NCBI GenBank assembly: GCA_963725255.1
Contig: CAVRXV010000005.1
Span: 248,001-312,000 of the forward strand
Source of the DNA: JAIEPX01 sp963725255
GTDB taxonomy: Bacteria; Pseudomonadota; Gammaproteobacteria; JAIEPX01
Direction: 5' to 3'
Length of the DNA stretch: 64,000 nt
This document shows, piece by piece, positions 26,219 through 34,779 of this stretch (the stretch's first letter is position 1; each line of letters opens with the position of its first letter). The notes beneath the pieces were generated by a model. It searched no databases, was not told where the DNA came from, and was given only the letters and a program-made list of their open reading frames with translations. The position numbers were made by a program, and so were the translations under genes.

Positions 26219-27847
26219 ATGAAGGAATTAAATTATACAGATTCTCTATCAAGAGATATTTGGAGCTTAATAGCAAAATTCGTAAATCAAAGAGATCGCA
26301 GCGCTATGAGAGCGATCTCACGATTTTTTTTCAGAAATATCACGCCGATATGGGATCAGTATATCATTGATACCGGAAAAATAAGATCAATTTTAACGAG
26401 TTCGGCTAATTCAAAGGGATATTCGTTTAGCTTGATACTGACCGAAATAGGCGAGCTTTTTGGGTGTGGCCATAACTATAATGGTGAGCTTGGTCTTGGG
26501 CATTGTAATGATCAAGAGTCTTGGGTCAAACTCATCGATCAGACAAATATTCGTGATATTGCCGTAGGTGCTCACCATATTATATTATTGACTGAGAGGG
26601 GAGTGTTAATAGGTTGCGGACCAAATGGATACGGACCACTTGGGTTAGGGCATCGATCAAAACAAAGCACTTGGAGAACACTCATCAACCATTTAAATGT
26701 GCGATCGATCGTCGCGGGAGCAGATCATAGCTTGTTGCTGACAGACACAGGCGTACTTTTGGGTTGCGGATGTCATGAAAGTGGTCAGCTTGGACTGACT
26801 GATATTGATGATCAAACCGACGTGATGAATATTGTAGAATATGGAAACTATGATGATGCATTGCTTGATGTAAGCCATTTATATGATCGACTTACTTGGG
26901 TGAAGCTCAGTGATAATACTATTAGGAGCATTGCGGCGGGTCCTTCAAATAGTTTTGCATTGATGGAAACAGGTGAGCTTTGGGGTTGTGGAAGTAATTG
27001 GTTATGCGAGCTCGGTTTGAAGCATGGCAAGGATCAGCGTACCTGGGTTAAACTTATTGATAGAATTGATATTCAAAAAATCTCAGTGGGACATCTTCAT
27101 ACATTACTCTTAACTGAAATGGGCGAGCTCTTGGGATGTGGTCTAAATGAAAAGGGACAGCTCGGTGTTGGACATACGAAACATCAAAATACATGGATTA
27201 AGCTCACGAACAAAACCCATATCCGTGCAATTTCAGCAAGCTCAAATCACAGCTTATTTTTAACAGATTCAGGAGAACTTTGGGGATGTGGATGTAACGA
27301 ACATGGCCAGATTGGCATCGAAAACCAGGAACAGCATACATGGATTAAACTCACGGACATAACTGGTATACGGTCAATTTTAGCAGGATCAAATCTCAGC
27401 TTTTTCATAACAGACACGGGAGATCTTTTTGGATGCGGTCAAAATGATGGTGGACAGCTGGGTTTGGGGCATCGAAGAAATCAAAAAACCTGGGTCAAAG
27501 TTGATTTTAATCCTTACAAAAATAAATCGTGCAGTTTTGATGAGCTTCGAAGTCAACGTTTCTTCGCCTTTATCCCAGCCTCTCTCAAAATTGTCTTAAG
27601 AAACTGTAAAATTCTATACCAACAATTACACCAACAAAATGATGCTGAAAAACGAGAGGAGTTATTTACAAGTACAAAATTATTGATTATAGATCAATTG
27701 ACTGAAGCATTACCTTTGCCTTGGGATCAAGAATTTCAGCAGCTAAACCCGAATAGATTTATGGAATTTTATAATAAACTAAGGCTTTACTTTAAACTTG
27801 AGGCGATTGATGAGCTAAAACTACCATTGAAACTGATGAAATGTTAA
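26219..27847 (+). CDS. RCC1-repeat protein with F-box-like N terminus
   Basis: 542 aa, intact tandem paralogue of the broken gene just 18 bp upstream. Residues 8-55 (LSRDIWSLIAKFVNQRDRSA, then SRFFFRNITPIWD) resemble an F-box. Eight or so RCC1 repeats follow (GELFGCGHNYNGELGLGHCN, GELLGCGLNEKGQLGVGH), enough for a seven-bladed propeller. A helical tail (FFAFIPASLKIVLRNCKILY, LPLPWDQEFQQL) is shared with the paralogue. In eukaryotes RCC1 is the Ran GEF; Legionella LegG1 is an RCC1-type effector that activates Ran. An effector role acting on Ran or as a ubiquitin-ligase adaptor is inferred. Confidence 0.8.
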   Translation: MKELNYTDSLSRDIWSLIAKFVNQRDRSAMRAISRFFFRNITPIWDQYIIDTGKIRSILTSSANSKGYSFSLILTEIGELFGCGHNYNGELGLGHCNDQESWVKLIDQTNIRDIAVGAHHIILLTERGVLIGCGPNGYGPLGLGHRSKQSTWRTLINHLNVRSIVAGADHSLLLTDTGVLLGCGCHESGQLGLTDIDDQTDVMNIVEYGNYDDALLDVSHLYDRLTWVKLSDNTIRSIAAGPSNSFALMETGELWGCGSNWLCELGLKHGKDQRTWVKLIDRIDIQKISVGHLHTLLLTEMGELLGCGLNEKGQLGVGHTKHQNTWIKLTNKTHIRAISASSNHSLFLTDSGELWGCGCNEHGQIGIENQEQHTWIKLTDITGIRSILAGSNLSFFITDTGDLFGCGQNDGGQLGLGHRRNQKTWVKVDFNPYKNKSCSFDELRSQRFFAFIPASLKIVLRNCKILYQQLHQQNDAEKREELFTSTKLLIIDQLTEALPLPWDQEFQQLNPNRFMEFYNKLRLYFKLEAIDELKLPLKLMKC

Positions 27848-27980
27848 ACATAAAGAGAACTCGTGATGCTTGGTGTCACTATTGTCGAGTCAGTTCATGC
27901 ATGATATTCTAATTTCTGCAGCTAGAAATGAAGAGCCAGATTTATCGACCACTAAATCCATAACATAGAGGAGATTTATT

Positions 27981-28253
27981 ATGCATTTAAAATCTTTATT
28001 TTCTGGTAGATCAAATGATTGCCCCGACCCTGTCAATGAATTATTAAAAAAAGGCGAGAATCTTGAGGCTAATGGAAAAGCCATTGATGCATATTTTCTA
28101 TATAGAGGGCTTGTTTCTGCTTACCCAGATTGCAAAGCTTGTCGTGCACACATGGGTAAGGCAAAAACAAAGCTAGCACATCAGGGCATTGAAATATCTA
28201 TCATTGATACAAATGTAGAAACAACCAAATCTACAAAAAACGATTTTTTTTAG
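27981..28253 (+). CDS. Small TPR-like protein
   Basis: 90 aa with a clear GAGGAG ribosome binding site. Residues 18-62 resemble one TPR pair (VNELLKKGENLEANGKAIDA, YFLYRGLVSAYPDCKACRA), followed by a short polar tail ending KSTKNDFF. Three cysteines. No signal peptide. Family not recognised; size and context allow a chaperone-like or small effector role, but nothing proves it. Confidence 0.55.
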   Translation: MHLKSLFSGRSNDCPDPVNELLKKGENLEANGKAIDAYFLYRGLVSAYPDCKACRAHMGKAKTKLAHQGIEISIIDTNVETTKSTKNDFF

Positions 28254-28461
28254 GTTATGTGACCAACATCACCACTAATTTCTAAATTGAAGATAAAGTA
28301 TTGGTAAGAATTTTCTAAAGAACAAGTCTCTGTGATTGTCTAGGTAAAATACGAAAAGGTGAAGTACCGATTTTACTCAATCACTCAATATATTCGATTG
28401 TATCATTCACTTTTTAGGAAGATTAGTGTTAACTTTATCTGATGAAAGGTCAATATTTGAT

Positions 28462-30876
28462 TCATGAATTGTACAGCTCAGATTTTGTTTTAAAAAAAGA
28501 ATCCGGGTTTTTCAATAGAGCACTTTTGAAAGTACGAGATTTCTCTTCCGCTATTTGTGGTGTTATAGGCTGAAAGATACGAAAGATAATCATGAAGAAG
28601 ATGTCTTTTGGGATGAGAAATATGGGTAGAACAGTAGAAAGAGAAAAACCTTTTTCACACAAAATTTTAATTAAAGTATATTCTTTTATCAATATTAAAG
28701 CCTTATACTTATTTTCTCTATTCCGAGTGGTGTAACGATTATAATAAAAATCAGTACGATACAGACAATAGACGAGTGAATAGTTATATTCTAATGCTGA
28801 ACTCATGAGTAATTCGCGTGGTTGATTGATCGAACTTTTAATAAGAATTAGATGAGTGGTGGTGCGATTTAATAATAACATTTCTGCAAGAAAGACACAC
28901 CCTTCTTTACCAATACAATTATGTTCTAAATTTAAGCGCAGTAACGTGAAATTAGATGATAGGGCGCGTGAAATATTTGCAATTCCTGGCGTAATAAAAC
29001 AATTGTAACTAAGATCGAGAATTTGTAGTGTTCGATTGACTATCAACATTTCAGAAAGATATATTGTTGAATCGTCTTTAATAGAGTTATAGCTAATATT
29101 TAAATAAATGAGTGATGTATTTCTCGTGAGCCATTGACAAAGAATTTTAGTGCCTGACTCATAAATATTATTATGCGGGATCTCTAAACGTATCAACGTA
29201 TTAACATTTTCAAGAGCATTGATTAAAACTTCACCTCCTCGAGCGCCAATATCTACTTTATATATAACAAGCTTGGTTAAACAGTGATTACTCATTAACA
29301 TTTCGCTAAGTGAACGGACGCTATCAAATCCAAATGAGGAATCAGAGAAGGCGTTTTTGTTCTGAAATCGTAAATGATCAATCTTACGGTTATCTTTGAC
29401 AAAATTTCTAAGCGTCTGCGCGCCTTCAACACCCTTCATACTGGATGCATCCACACTAATCGTCAGACTTGAATTTGTTTCCAATATATCAGCAAGGCAA
29501 GTATATCCATCTGAGCATAACGCATTTTCTGTAAAGCCGAGTTTCATAATGGTAGAATTGAATTTTATTGCATTTTTGAAGTAAAACGCGCCTAAATCGC
29601 CAATAAGATTTTTTGAGAGTTTAAGTTGTAACAAACTTCGGTTAGATCCGAGTGAGGCGGCGAGTGCTTGAGCACCAATTGCACCAATAAAATTATCTGA
29701 CAAGTCGAGATATTCTAATCCCGTATTGACATATAACACCTTTGAGACTATCACAGCTCCTTCAGAACGTAAGTTAGTTGTTCGCAGCGTTAAATGTCGC
29801 AAGCTAAAATTGACGATCAGCAGGTTTGAAATTGCTCGGACACCAACAGCGCCAAGATCATTATCAGATAGATTTAACCGTGTCAGTGTAAAATTATCTG
29901 TAAGTGATTTTGATAAGCTCGTAACCCCATCTGCATCTATCGAACAATTTGTCAAATTTATCCGCTTGAGTGTTCTATTTGATTCAAGCTTCATACTCAG
30001 TGTTTCAATACCTCTAGTGCCAATATCATTACAAGAAATATTGAGCCAATGCAGAATAGTGTTTTGCATGAGCAAAATTGCAAGAGACTGAGCGCCTTTG
30101 AAACCAAATTTATTATAAGATAGATTGAGCCTAGATAGCGTACTATTTTCAAGAAGACTTTCCGAGATTGCACTGATACCTTCATTAGAAAGTTTATTAG
30201 ATCCAAGATTCAAATAGACGATACAGGTATTCGTTTTGAATAGCTGAGACAGTGTTTTGGCTCCATCGCCACTAATACGATTTTCCTTCAAGTCAAGATT
30301 AATCAAGGTGCGTGTTGAAGCTAATACACCTGAAAGCGGAACCATGCATACATCATCCAATTCTACTCTACGAAGTACAAGCGTCGTTAGGTGAGTGTTT
30401 ACGCTGAGCATATTTGATAGGTGAGTGATTTCAGTGATTGTAATAGATTGACTTCTAATAGTAAGAGACTTGATTCTTTGGTTAATGGATAAAATATCGG
30501 AAAGTAATTTAATATCACTCTGTTGCAGATTCGAGATAGAAAAACTGAGCTGTGAGAGTATTGTGTTTTCATTCAGAAATTCAGAGAAGATTTGAAATGC
30601 ATTAGATGAAAATTTTACCATAATGAAGCTTAAATGAATTAGTGATTTATTCGTGCTAATTGCTTCTCCAAAGGCAAATGCATTTTTCTCATTAAATTTG
30701 GTATAGGTTAAACTCAGGCTAGTTAATGAAGTATTTAAGGGTAGAAGTTCAATGAGGAAGAAAAACCCTTTAGAACCTGCAGAGACTCGGTTCAGATCTA
30801 GTTCTGTCAATGTTGGATCGTTTAACCGCAGTCTATCCAACATCAGCCGGTCTTTCAAATAAGGCTTACTTTCCAT
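28462..30876 (-). CDS. Long RI/NOD-type leucine-rich-repeat protein
   Basis: 804 aa. More than 20 LRRs of about 28 residues fill residues 15-690 (for example LSRLNLSYNKFGFKGAQSLA and LEYLDLSDNFIGAIGAQALA), forming a horseshoe of the ribonuclease-inhibitor type found in NLR proteins. The last 110 residues are a helical domain (KYKALILIKEYTLIKILCEK, then IPKDIFFMIIFRIFQP) that is also present in the paralogue at 58829 (LQKDLFFLILSYVYSSL) and is reminiscent of an F-box helix. No signal peptide. It is expected to bind a host protein. Divergently oriented from the ankyrin gene after it. Confidence 0.82.
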   Translation of the reverse strand: MESKPYLKDRLMLDRLRLNDPTLTELDLNRVSAGSKGFFFLIELLPLNTSLTSLSLTYTKFNEKNAFAFGEAISTNKSLIHLSFIMVKFSSNAFQIFSEFLNENTILSQLSFSISNLQQSDIKLLSDILSINQRIKSLTIRSQSITITEITHLSNMLSVNTHLTTLVLRRVELDDVCMVPLSGVLASTRTLINLDLKENRISGDGAKTLSQLFKTNTCIVYLNLGSNKLSNEGISAISESLLENSTLSRLNLSYNKFGFKGAQSLAILLMQNTILHWLNISCNDIGTRGIETLSMKLESNRTLKRINLTNCSIDADGVTSLSKSLTDNFTLTRLNLSDNDLGAVGVRAISNLLIVNFSLRHLTLRTTNLRSEGAVIVSKVLYVNTGLEYLDLSDNFIGAIGAQALAASLGSNRSLLQLKLSKNLIGDLGAFYFKNAIKFNSTIMKLGFTENALCSDGYTCLADILETNSSLTISVDASSMKGVEGAQTLRNFVKDNRKIDHLRFQNKNAFSDSSFGFDSVRSLSEMLMSNHCLTKLVIYKVDIGARGGEVLINALENVNTLIRLEIPHNNIYESGTKILCQWLTRNTSLIYLNISYNSIKDDSTIYLSEMLIVNRTLQILDLSYNCFITPGIANISRALSSNFTLLRLNLEHNCIGKEGCVFLAEMLLLNRTTTHLILIKSSINQPRELLMSSALEYNYSLVYCLYRTDFYYNRYTTRNRENKYKALILIKEYTLIKILCEKGFSLSTVLPIFLIPKDIFFMIIFRIFQPITPQIAEEKSRTFKSALLKNPDSFFKTKSELYNS

Positions 30877-31202
30877 GACTTCGTTCCTGCTAGATCAAAA
30901 TGTCTCGTCTCAAATGATGGGTGACGCGACTACAGTCACTTACAGTTCTAATTTTAATCATAATCGCCTGATGTCAATAGTTCAAGAGGTTGATCTTACA
31001 ACAAGACGCGCTTGCTTGTAAATTCAACATTCTTTGTATACAATCGTCCCATTATGAGCAATGCACCATTTGAAATTAAACCAGAAGTTCTATCAGTCGT
31101 TTATTACAGCGAAAAATTGACACTTCTTGCTGGAATGAAATACTCTGAAAAGCACTCTTCATTTGAATCGTAGGTATAACTTTAGATCCCAATCCTAGTT
31201 TT
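30877..31202 (+). other. Spacer with a short frame that may be the split 5' end of the ankyrin gene
   Basis: The ATG at 31054 opens a 39-codon frame (MSNAPFEIKPEVLSVVYYSE ... KHSSFES) ended by TAG at 31171-31173. The ankyrin frame resumes directly after it in another phase (VGITLDPNPSF) before its first possible start, a GTG at 31203. One indel between 31164 and 31173 would join the two. No ribosome binding site precedes the GTG. The rest of the spacer is AT-rich and must hold the divergent LRR promoter. Confidence 0.4.
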
Positions 31203-32036
31203 GTGATAACATTGAGTGATCAAACAGGTTTTAATTTTCTGACCTCTGTTATTGAACCTTTAAGAAAACGCTATAGATTTGGAATGTGGTCTCCAGGACA
31301 AGCCGTTACCAAAGACAAAATAGTCTTCAGCTATTTCACTCACAACAGCAAAGAATATATTAGAGAATTTCTTGAATTGCTTGGATGTAAAGATCCTAAA
31401 ATTATCGCTAAATTTCCAACAGAATTTAGCAATCCTGACATATGCAAACGTGAACAGGTCTATTTTAACAGTTTAAAAGAAAGTTGTAGTAAAGAAAATA
31501 TTTTGAAAAGTTTGAACAATCTAGAGTCCGAAGCTTCAAAAATACAATATTTATTCGAAAATTTTATAATCTCATCAAAAAATTCTCCCGATTTTCAAAA
31601 ATCGATAACAGAGTTTGCTACCCAATGCTTTAAGCGGAAACTATTTTCTCCAATTACAATTCTAATTAAAGATGGTCTTGATCTTTCACATTCCGCAGAT
31701 AATCAACCTTCTCTCTTAACACTCTTATGTGATTATCTTAGTGAAAAAGATGCTATTGAATTACTCCAATTTACTTTACGCTCTTATGTAAATGAAAACA
31801 AACATGATCTTGTTATATCCATAGTTAATGTTTGCAAATCGCATAATATTAATGTCGATGAACCAGGAAGGCCATCCGGCAAAACTACATTACATTGGGC
31901 AAGCATAAAAGGCTATACTGATTTGAGAGAGCTATTAATTTCTTCGGGAGCCGATCCATCAAAAAAAGATGCTTCAGGAAAAACGCCCGATATGTATTTT
32001 GAGGATCATAAAGAACAAGAGTTGGGATTAAAATAA
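31203..32036 (+). CDS. Ankyrin-repeat protein, start uncertain
   Basis: 277 codons from the GTG. Residues 1-190 are helical and not recognised (IREFLELLGCKDPKIIAKFP; DLSHSADNQPSLLTLLCDYL). At the C terminus there is one clear ankyrin repeat with a partial second one (GKTTLHWASIKGYTDLRELL, then ISSGADPSKKDASGKTPD). Weak start context and the preceding out-of-phase frame suggest the 5' end may be damaged. A cytosolic effector-like protein; no specific function can be inferred. Confidence 0.6.
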   Translation: MITLSDQTGFNFLTSVIEPLRKRYRFGMWSPGQAVTKDKIVFSYFTHNSKEYIREFLELLGCKDPKIIAKFPTEFSNPDICKREQVYFNSLKESCSKENILKSLNNLESEASKIQYLFENFIISSKNSPDFQKSITEFATQCFKRKLFSPITILIKDGLDLSHSADNQPSLLTLLCDYLSEKDAIELLQFTLRSYVNENKHDLVISIVNVCKSHNINVDEPGRPSGKTTLHWASIKGYTDLRELLISSGADPSKKDASGKTPDMYFEDHKEQELGLK

Positions 32037-32072
32037 AATCCATAAATAAATTTCAAAGCTTAAAATTAAATA

Positions 32073-32380
32073 ATGTCAACTATTTGTCCAGCACAATTTT
32101 CCTCAGAAGATCTTATTTTTGAGTGCTTTACAATCAAATCTCACAAATATATCAACATTGGAGCCATCAGCAGCAAGCTGATGGTATTAAGTTGTAGGCG
32201 AGTACGGCTCTTCAAAAATTATTAGACTCAAATATATCAGATCTTCAAACCCAAATACCTTCTATGATCGCGCTTAATCGGCAATTTTCTCAATTATTAT
32301 TAGTTGAATCTGATCCTGATCCTGATCCTGAATTGCAGTCTTGTATTTCTAATTATTGTAGACCACAATCTAAATACTGA
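32073..32380 (+). pseudogene. Decayed coding remnant with a short hexanucleotide repeat
   Basis: From the ATG at 32073 a protein-like frame (MSTICPAQFSSEDLIFECF) loses phase and continues in another frame as HQQQADGIKL, stop, then ASTALQKLLDSNISDLQTQ to VESDPDPDPELQ and a TGA at 32378. At least one frameshift and one TAG interrupt it. The tract TGATCC is repeated three times at 32311-32328. Family not recognised. Confidence 0.45.
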
Positions 32381-32430
32381 TGGCAATTTCATAATGATCA
32401 GCAGGGAATTTATGCGGCAATAACCTGTAA

Positions 32431-32658
32431 ATGAGGCGAAAACGTTCAGCAATTGAAGCAGCCATTAATGGACTTGAAGTTCATGGATTTGATAAATTTC
32501 TGCATCATGGAATTAAAGGATTTAAACGTTATTATTGCGCAATTTGCATTATTATCACTCCGATGGATGAGCTTCGCCATTTAGCAGATCGATGTTACAA
32601 ATGTCAGGATAGCATCGGCCAACCCAGCATAGCAATAAATTGTATTGTCTACCAATAG
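32431..32658 (+). pseudogene. Fragment resembling the PAS-LuxR regulator sensor domain
   Basis: A 75-codon open frame without a good start. The segment ITPMDELRHLADRCYKCQDS aligns with CTPSGELRYLLDRCYLCYGP of the intact regulator at 33830-34603, which shares the T-P-x-x-ELR-x-L-x-DRCY-x-C pattern. The DNA-binding half is missing. Most likely a remnant of a duplicated regulator. Confidence 0.45.
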
Positions 32659-32755
32659 GCAGCTTGTGGGAATAGCACCAAAATAATTACACAGCGCGAT
32701 ATTTTTCGCGTTGAGTTTTGAAGATGACGTTCAGGTTCTACATCGCCATCGAGGT

Positions 32756-33673
32756 TCATTTCGTTTTGAATGATAGTGATCCATCTAAACTGCATTTTCC
32801 TTCTTCTGTAGGTTTGATTTCCAAATCTTCCATGCCGAATCCTGACAATTGATATTTAATAAAATCAATCGCTGATGGAAATAATTGCTGTCCTGTTTTT
32901 AAATCCACAACAGGCTTTTCAAGTTCTAGGCCAACAAATAATCCCATGCTCATACGATCTTGATCCTTGTTAGGAATAATCACACGATGCAAGGCAGATT
33001 TACATTGATGAGAAGTAATGACCTCGAGTGTGTTTGAAAGATTAACCACAACACAACCTGGTCGTGGTAAAACATCGTGCCATGCGTTGTTATACCAGAC
33101 TTGTAAACCTGGTTGATTAATCGACAATACGGTGATCAATTCAAAGTCCTTATGCGCAGCAACTTCAGACGAAAACTGTCCGTTAGGATCTTCAGGATAA
33201 TAGGGAAATGAAATACTAGAGAAAAATTTATCCGTCAATTCATGATAATGTTTTTTCATGCCAAGATGAGTTAAAATCTGCGATAGTATTGGTTTTGCAA
33301 TTTTTTCGTGATACAACTGCGTAACGATAGTGATACTCTCTTTCTCTGAAGCCAACGGTCCAATTGGATCGTAGGGTCGACAAAAAAATTGTTCAAATCG
33401 CATTGCTGCCGATTTATCGCGCCTATCATTATATCCCTGAGCTTTAACTTGATCATATGCGAATTTCATTTTCTCAGTTTTGGGTTGGCGAAAAAACCGC
33501 AAAGCATTATTATAAACTTTTTCATATGACGCAGAATAGTGTTCATCATGTGGAAGCTTCACATAGCAAAATCCTATGTGCATAATTTGCTCAAGCTGTG
33601 ATAAGGATATTTCGTTTACATCATCAATAATCGGAAATAGTGAATCTATTGATTCACAACTTGATTTCTCCAT
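32756..33673 (-). CDS. 2-oxoglutarate/Fe(II) oxygenase, isopenicillin-N-synthase-like
   Basis: 305 aa, the usual length for the IPNS/DIOX family. A DIOX_N-type N terminus (FCYVKLPHDEHYSASYEKVY) precedes the jelly-roll core. The iron ligands are His and Asp in AAHKDFELITVL and the distal His in SALHRVIIP, and the 2-oxoglutarate arginine is in DRMSMGLFVGLE. The metal triad is intact, so it should be active. Substrate unknown: family members oxidise gibberellins, peptides and small metabolites. It is divergent from the LuxR regulator that follows, 156 bp away. Confidence 0.85.
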   Translation of the reverse strand: MEKSSCESIDSLFPIIDDVNEISLSQLEQIMHIGFCYVKLPHDEHYSASYEKVYNNALRFFRQPKTEKMKFAYDQVKAQGYNDRRDKSAAMRFEQFFCRPYDPIGPLASEKESITIVTQLYHEKIAKPILSQILTHLGMKKHYHELTDKFFSSISFPYYPEDPNGQFSSEVAAHKDFELITVLSINQPGLQVWYNNAWHDVLPRPGCVVVNLSNTLEVITSHQCKSALHRVIIPNKDQDRMSMGLFVGLELEKPVVDLKTGQQLFPSAIDFIKYQLSGFGMEDLEIKPTEEGKCSLDGSLSFKTK

Positions 33674-33829
33674 CGCTAATCCCCTTTAAATAAAAACCTA
33701 CTATCATGATAGCATAATCACGATTGTGACGCGTGTCATCCGGATTATTACGGAGTCTTTATCCCTGCTTTATAAATTCATAAAGTATGGTATACTGTAT
33801 TAATCTAAAATTGGCAAGGAAGATTGAAT

Positions 33830-34603
33830 ATGATTTCAGATATCAATAAATGCACCCATCAATATATCAAACAAATATTCAAACCATTAGATGATTTCCC
33901 GAATCATGTATTTTGGGTTCGTAATCACGATACATCAAGACAATATTTCTGTACTCCTAGCATGGACAGAATATGCGAAAGGGACTTAACAATATTATAT
34001 GATCTGCCACTTCTCTTCCTGGATCTTCTTGCAAAAGATAACGCACATACTCACTTTCGTAGCTTTCAAGCACGGCATGACAACCATTACTTGAAAACAG
34101 AAACTAACCAAGTGTTTTTCCAAATTTGTACACCTTCAGGAGAATTACGTTATTTGCTAGACCGATGCTATTTATGCTATGGCCCGATGGGTGATCATTT
34201 TGCTCTTGGCTTCTCAAAACACACGAGTCCAGACCAATGGTATACTCTATCAAACATTCAACACTTAACGATGGATGAAGAGGACCAAAAAGCTCATGAT
34301 CTTTTTTTCCATATATTAAAGAATGAATTCGCTATTTATCCATTCAATCCCGAACTTTCAAATATTATTTCATCTCCTTCTGTTCTTAAACAACTAGTGA
34401 AATTCCAACAATATAACTTCTCAAAACGTGAACTTGAATGTCTAGAACACTTATGTCGTGGTAAAACATACAAACAAGTTGGACGTGAAATGATGATTTC
34501 ACCCCGTACAGTAGAAACCCATTTGGAACACATCCGTAATAAATCCACCTGTAATAATAAAAGTGAGGTCATAACTCAATTTGCTCGCTATTTCGTTGAG
34601 TAA
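33830..34603 (+). CDS. LuxR-family transcriptional regulator with PAS-like sensor
   Basis: 257 aa from the ATG at 33830 (AAGGA nine bases upstream; a TTG at 33824 is too close). Residues 1-190 form a sensor-like region (FPNHVFWVRNHDTSRQYFC; CTPSGELRYLLDRCYLCYG). The C terminus is a standard LuxR helix-turn-helix (FSKRELECLEHLCRGKTYKQ, then VGREMMISPRTVETHLEHI) with the canonical SPRTVETH recognition helix. Same general design as the regulator at 16277. Followed by a good terminator at 34640. It may control the divergent oxygenase gene or nearby effectors. Confidence 0.85.
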   Translation: MISDINKCTHQYIKQIFKPLDDFPNHVFWVRNHDTSRQYFCTPSMDRICERDLTILYDLPLLFLDLLAKDNAHTHFRSFQARHDNHYLKTETNQVFFQICTPSGELRYLLDRCYLCYGPMGDHFALGFSKHTSPDQWYTLSNIQHLTMDEEDQKAHDLFFHILKNEFAIYPFNPELSNIISSPSVLKQLVKFQQYNFSKRELECLEHLCRGKTYKQVGREMMISPRTVETHLEHIRNKSTCNNKSEVITQFARYFVE

Positions 34604-34639
34604 TATTATCGTTTAGATGTTGTCAGGGGTATTTGCAAC

Positions 34640-34663
34640 CATCCGGTGTTATCCGGATGTTTT
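34640..34663 (+). terminator. Intrinsic terminator of the LuxR-family gene
   Basis: 7-bp stem CATCCGG / CCGGATG with loop TGTTAT, followed by TTTT. Lies 36 bp after the stop codon of the regulator, in the right orientation. Confidence 0.7.
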
Positions 34664-34779
34664 AAAATTCTCAAGATATTACATTAGCACTGTCGCAGTT
34701 GTGCTGTGACATTGACCGAAAGAGCACATGGTTAACCACCGTGGTCTTTTACTAAGTAATATTTTTGGAGGATTTTAAC

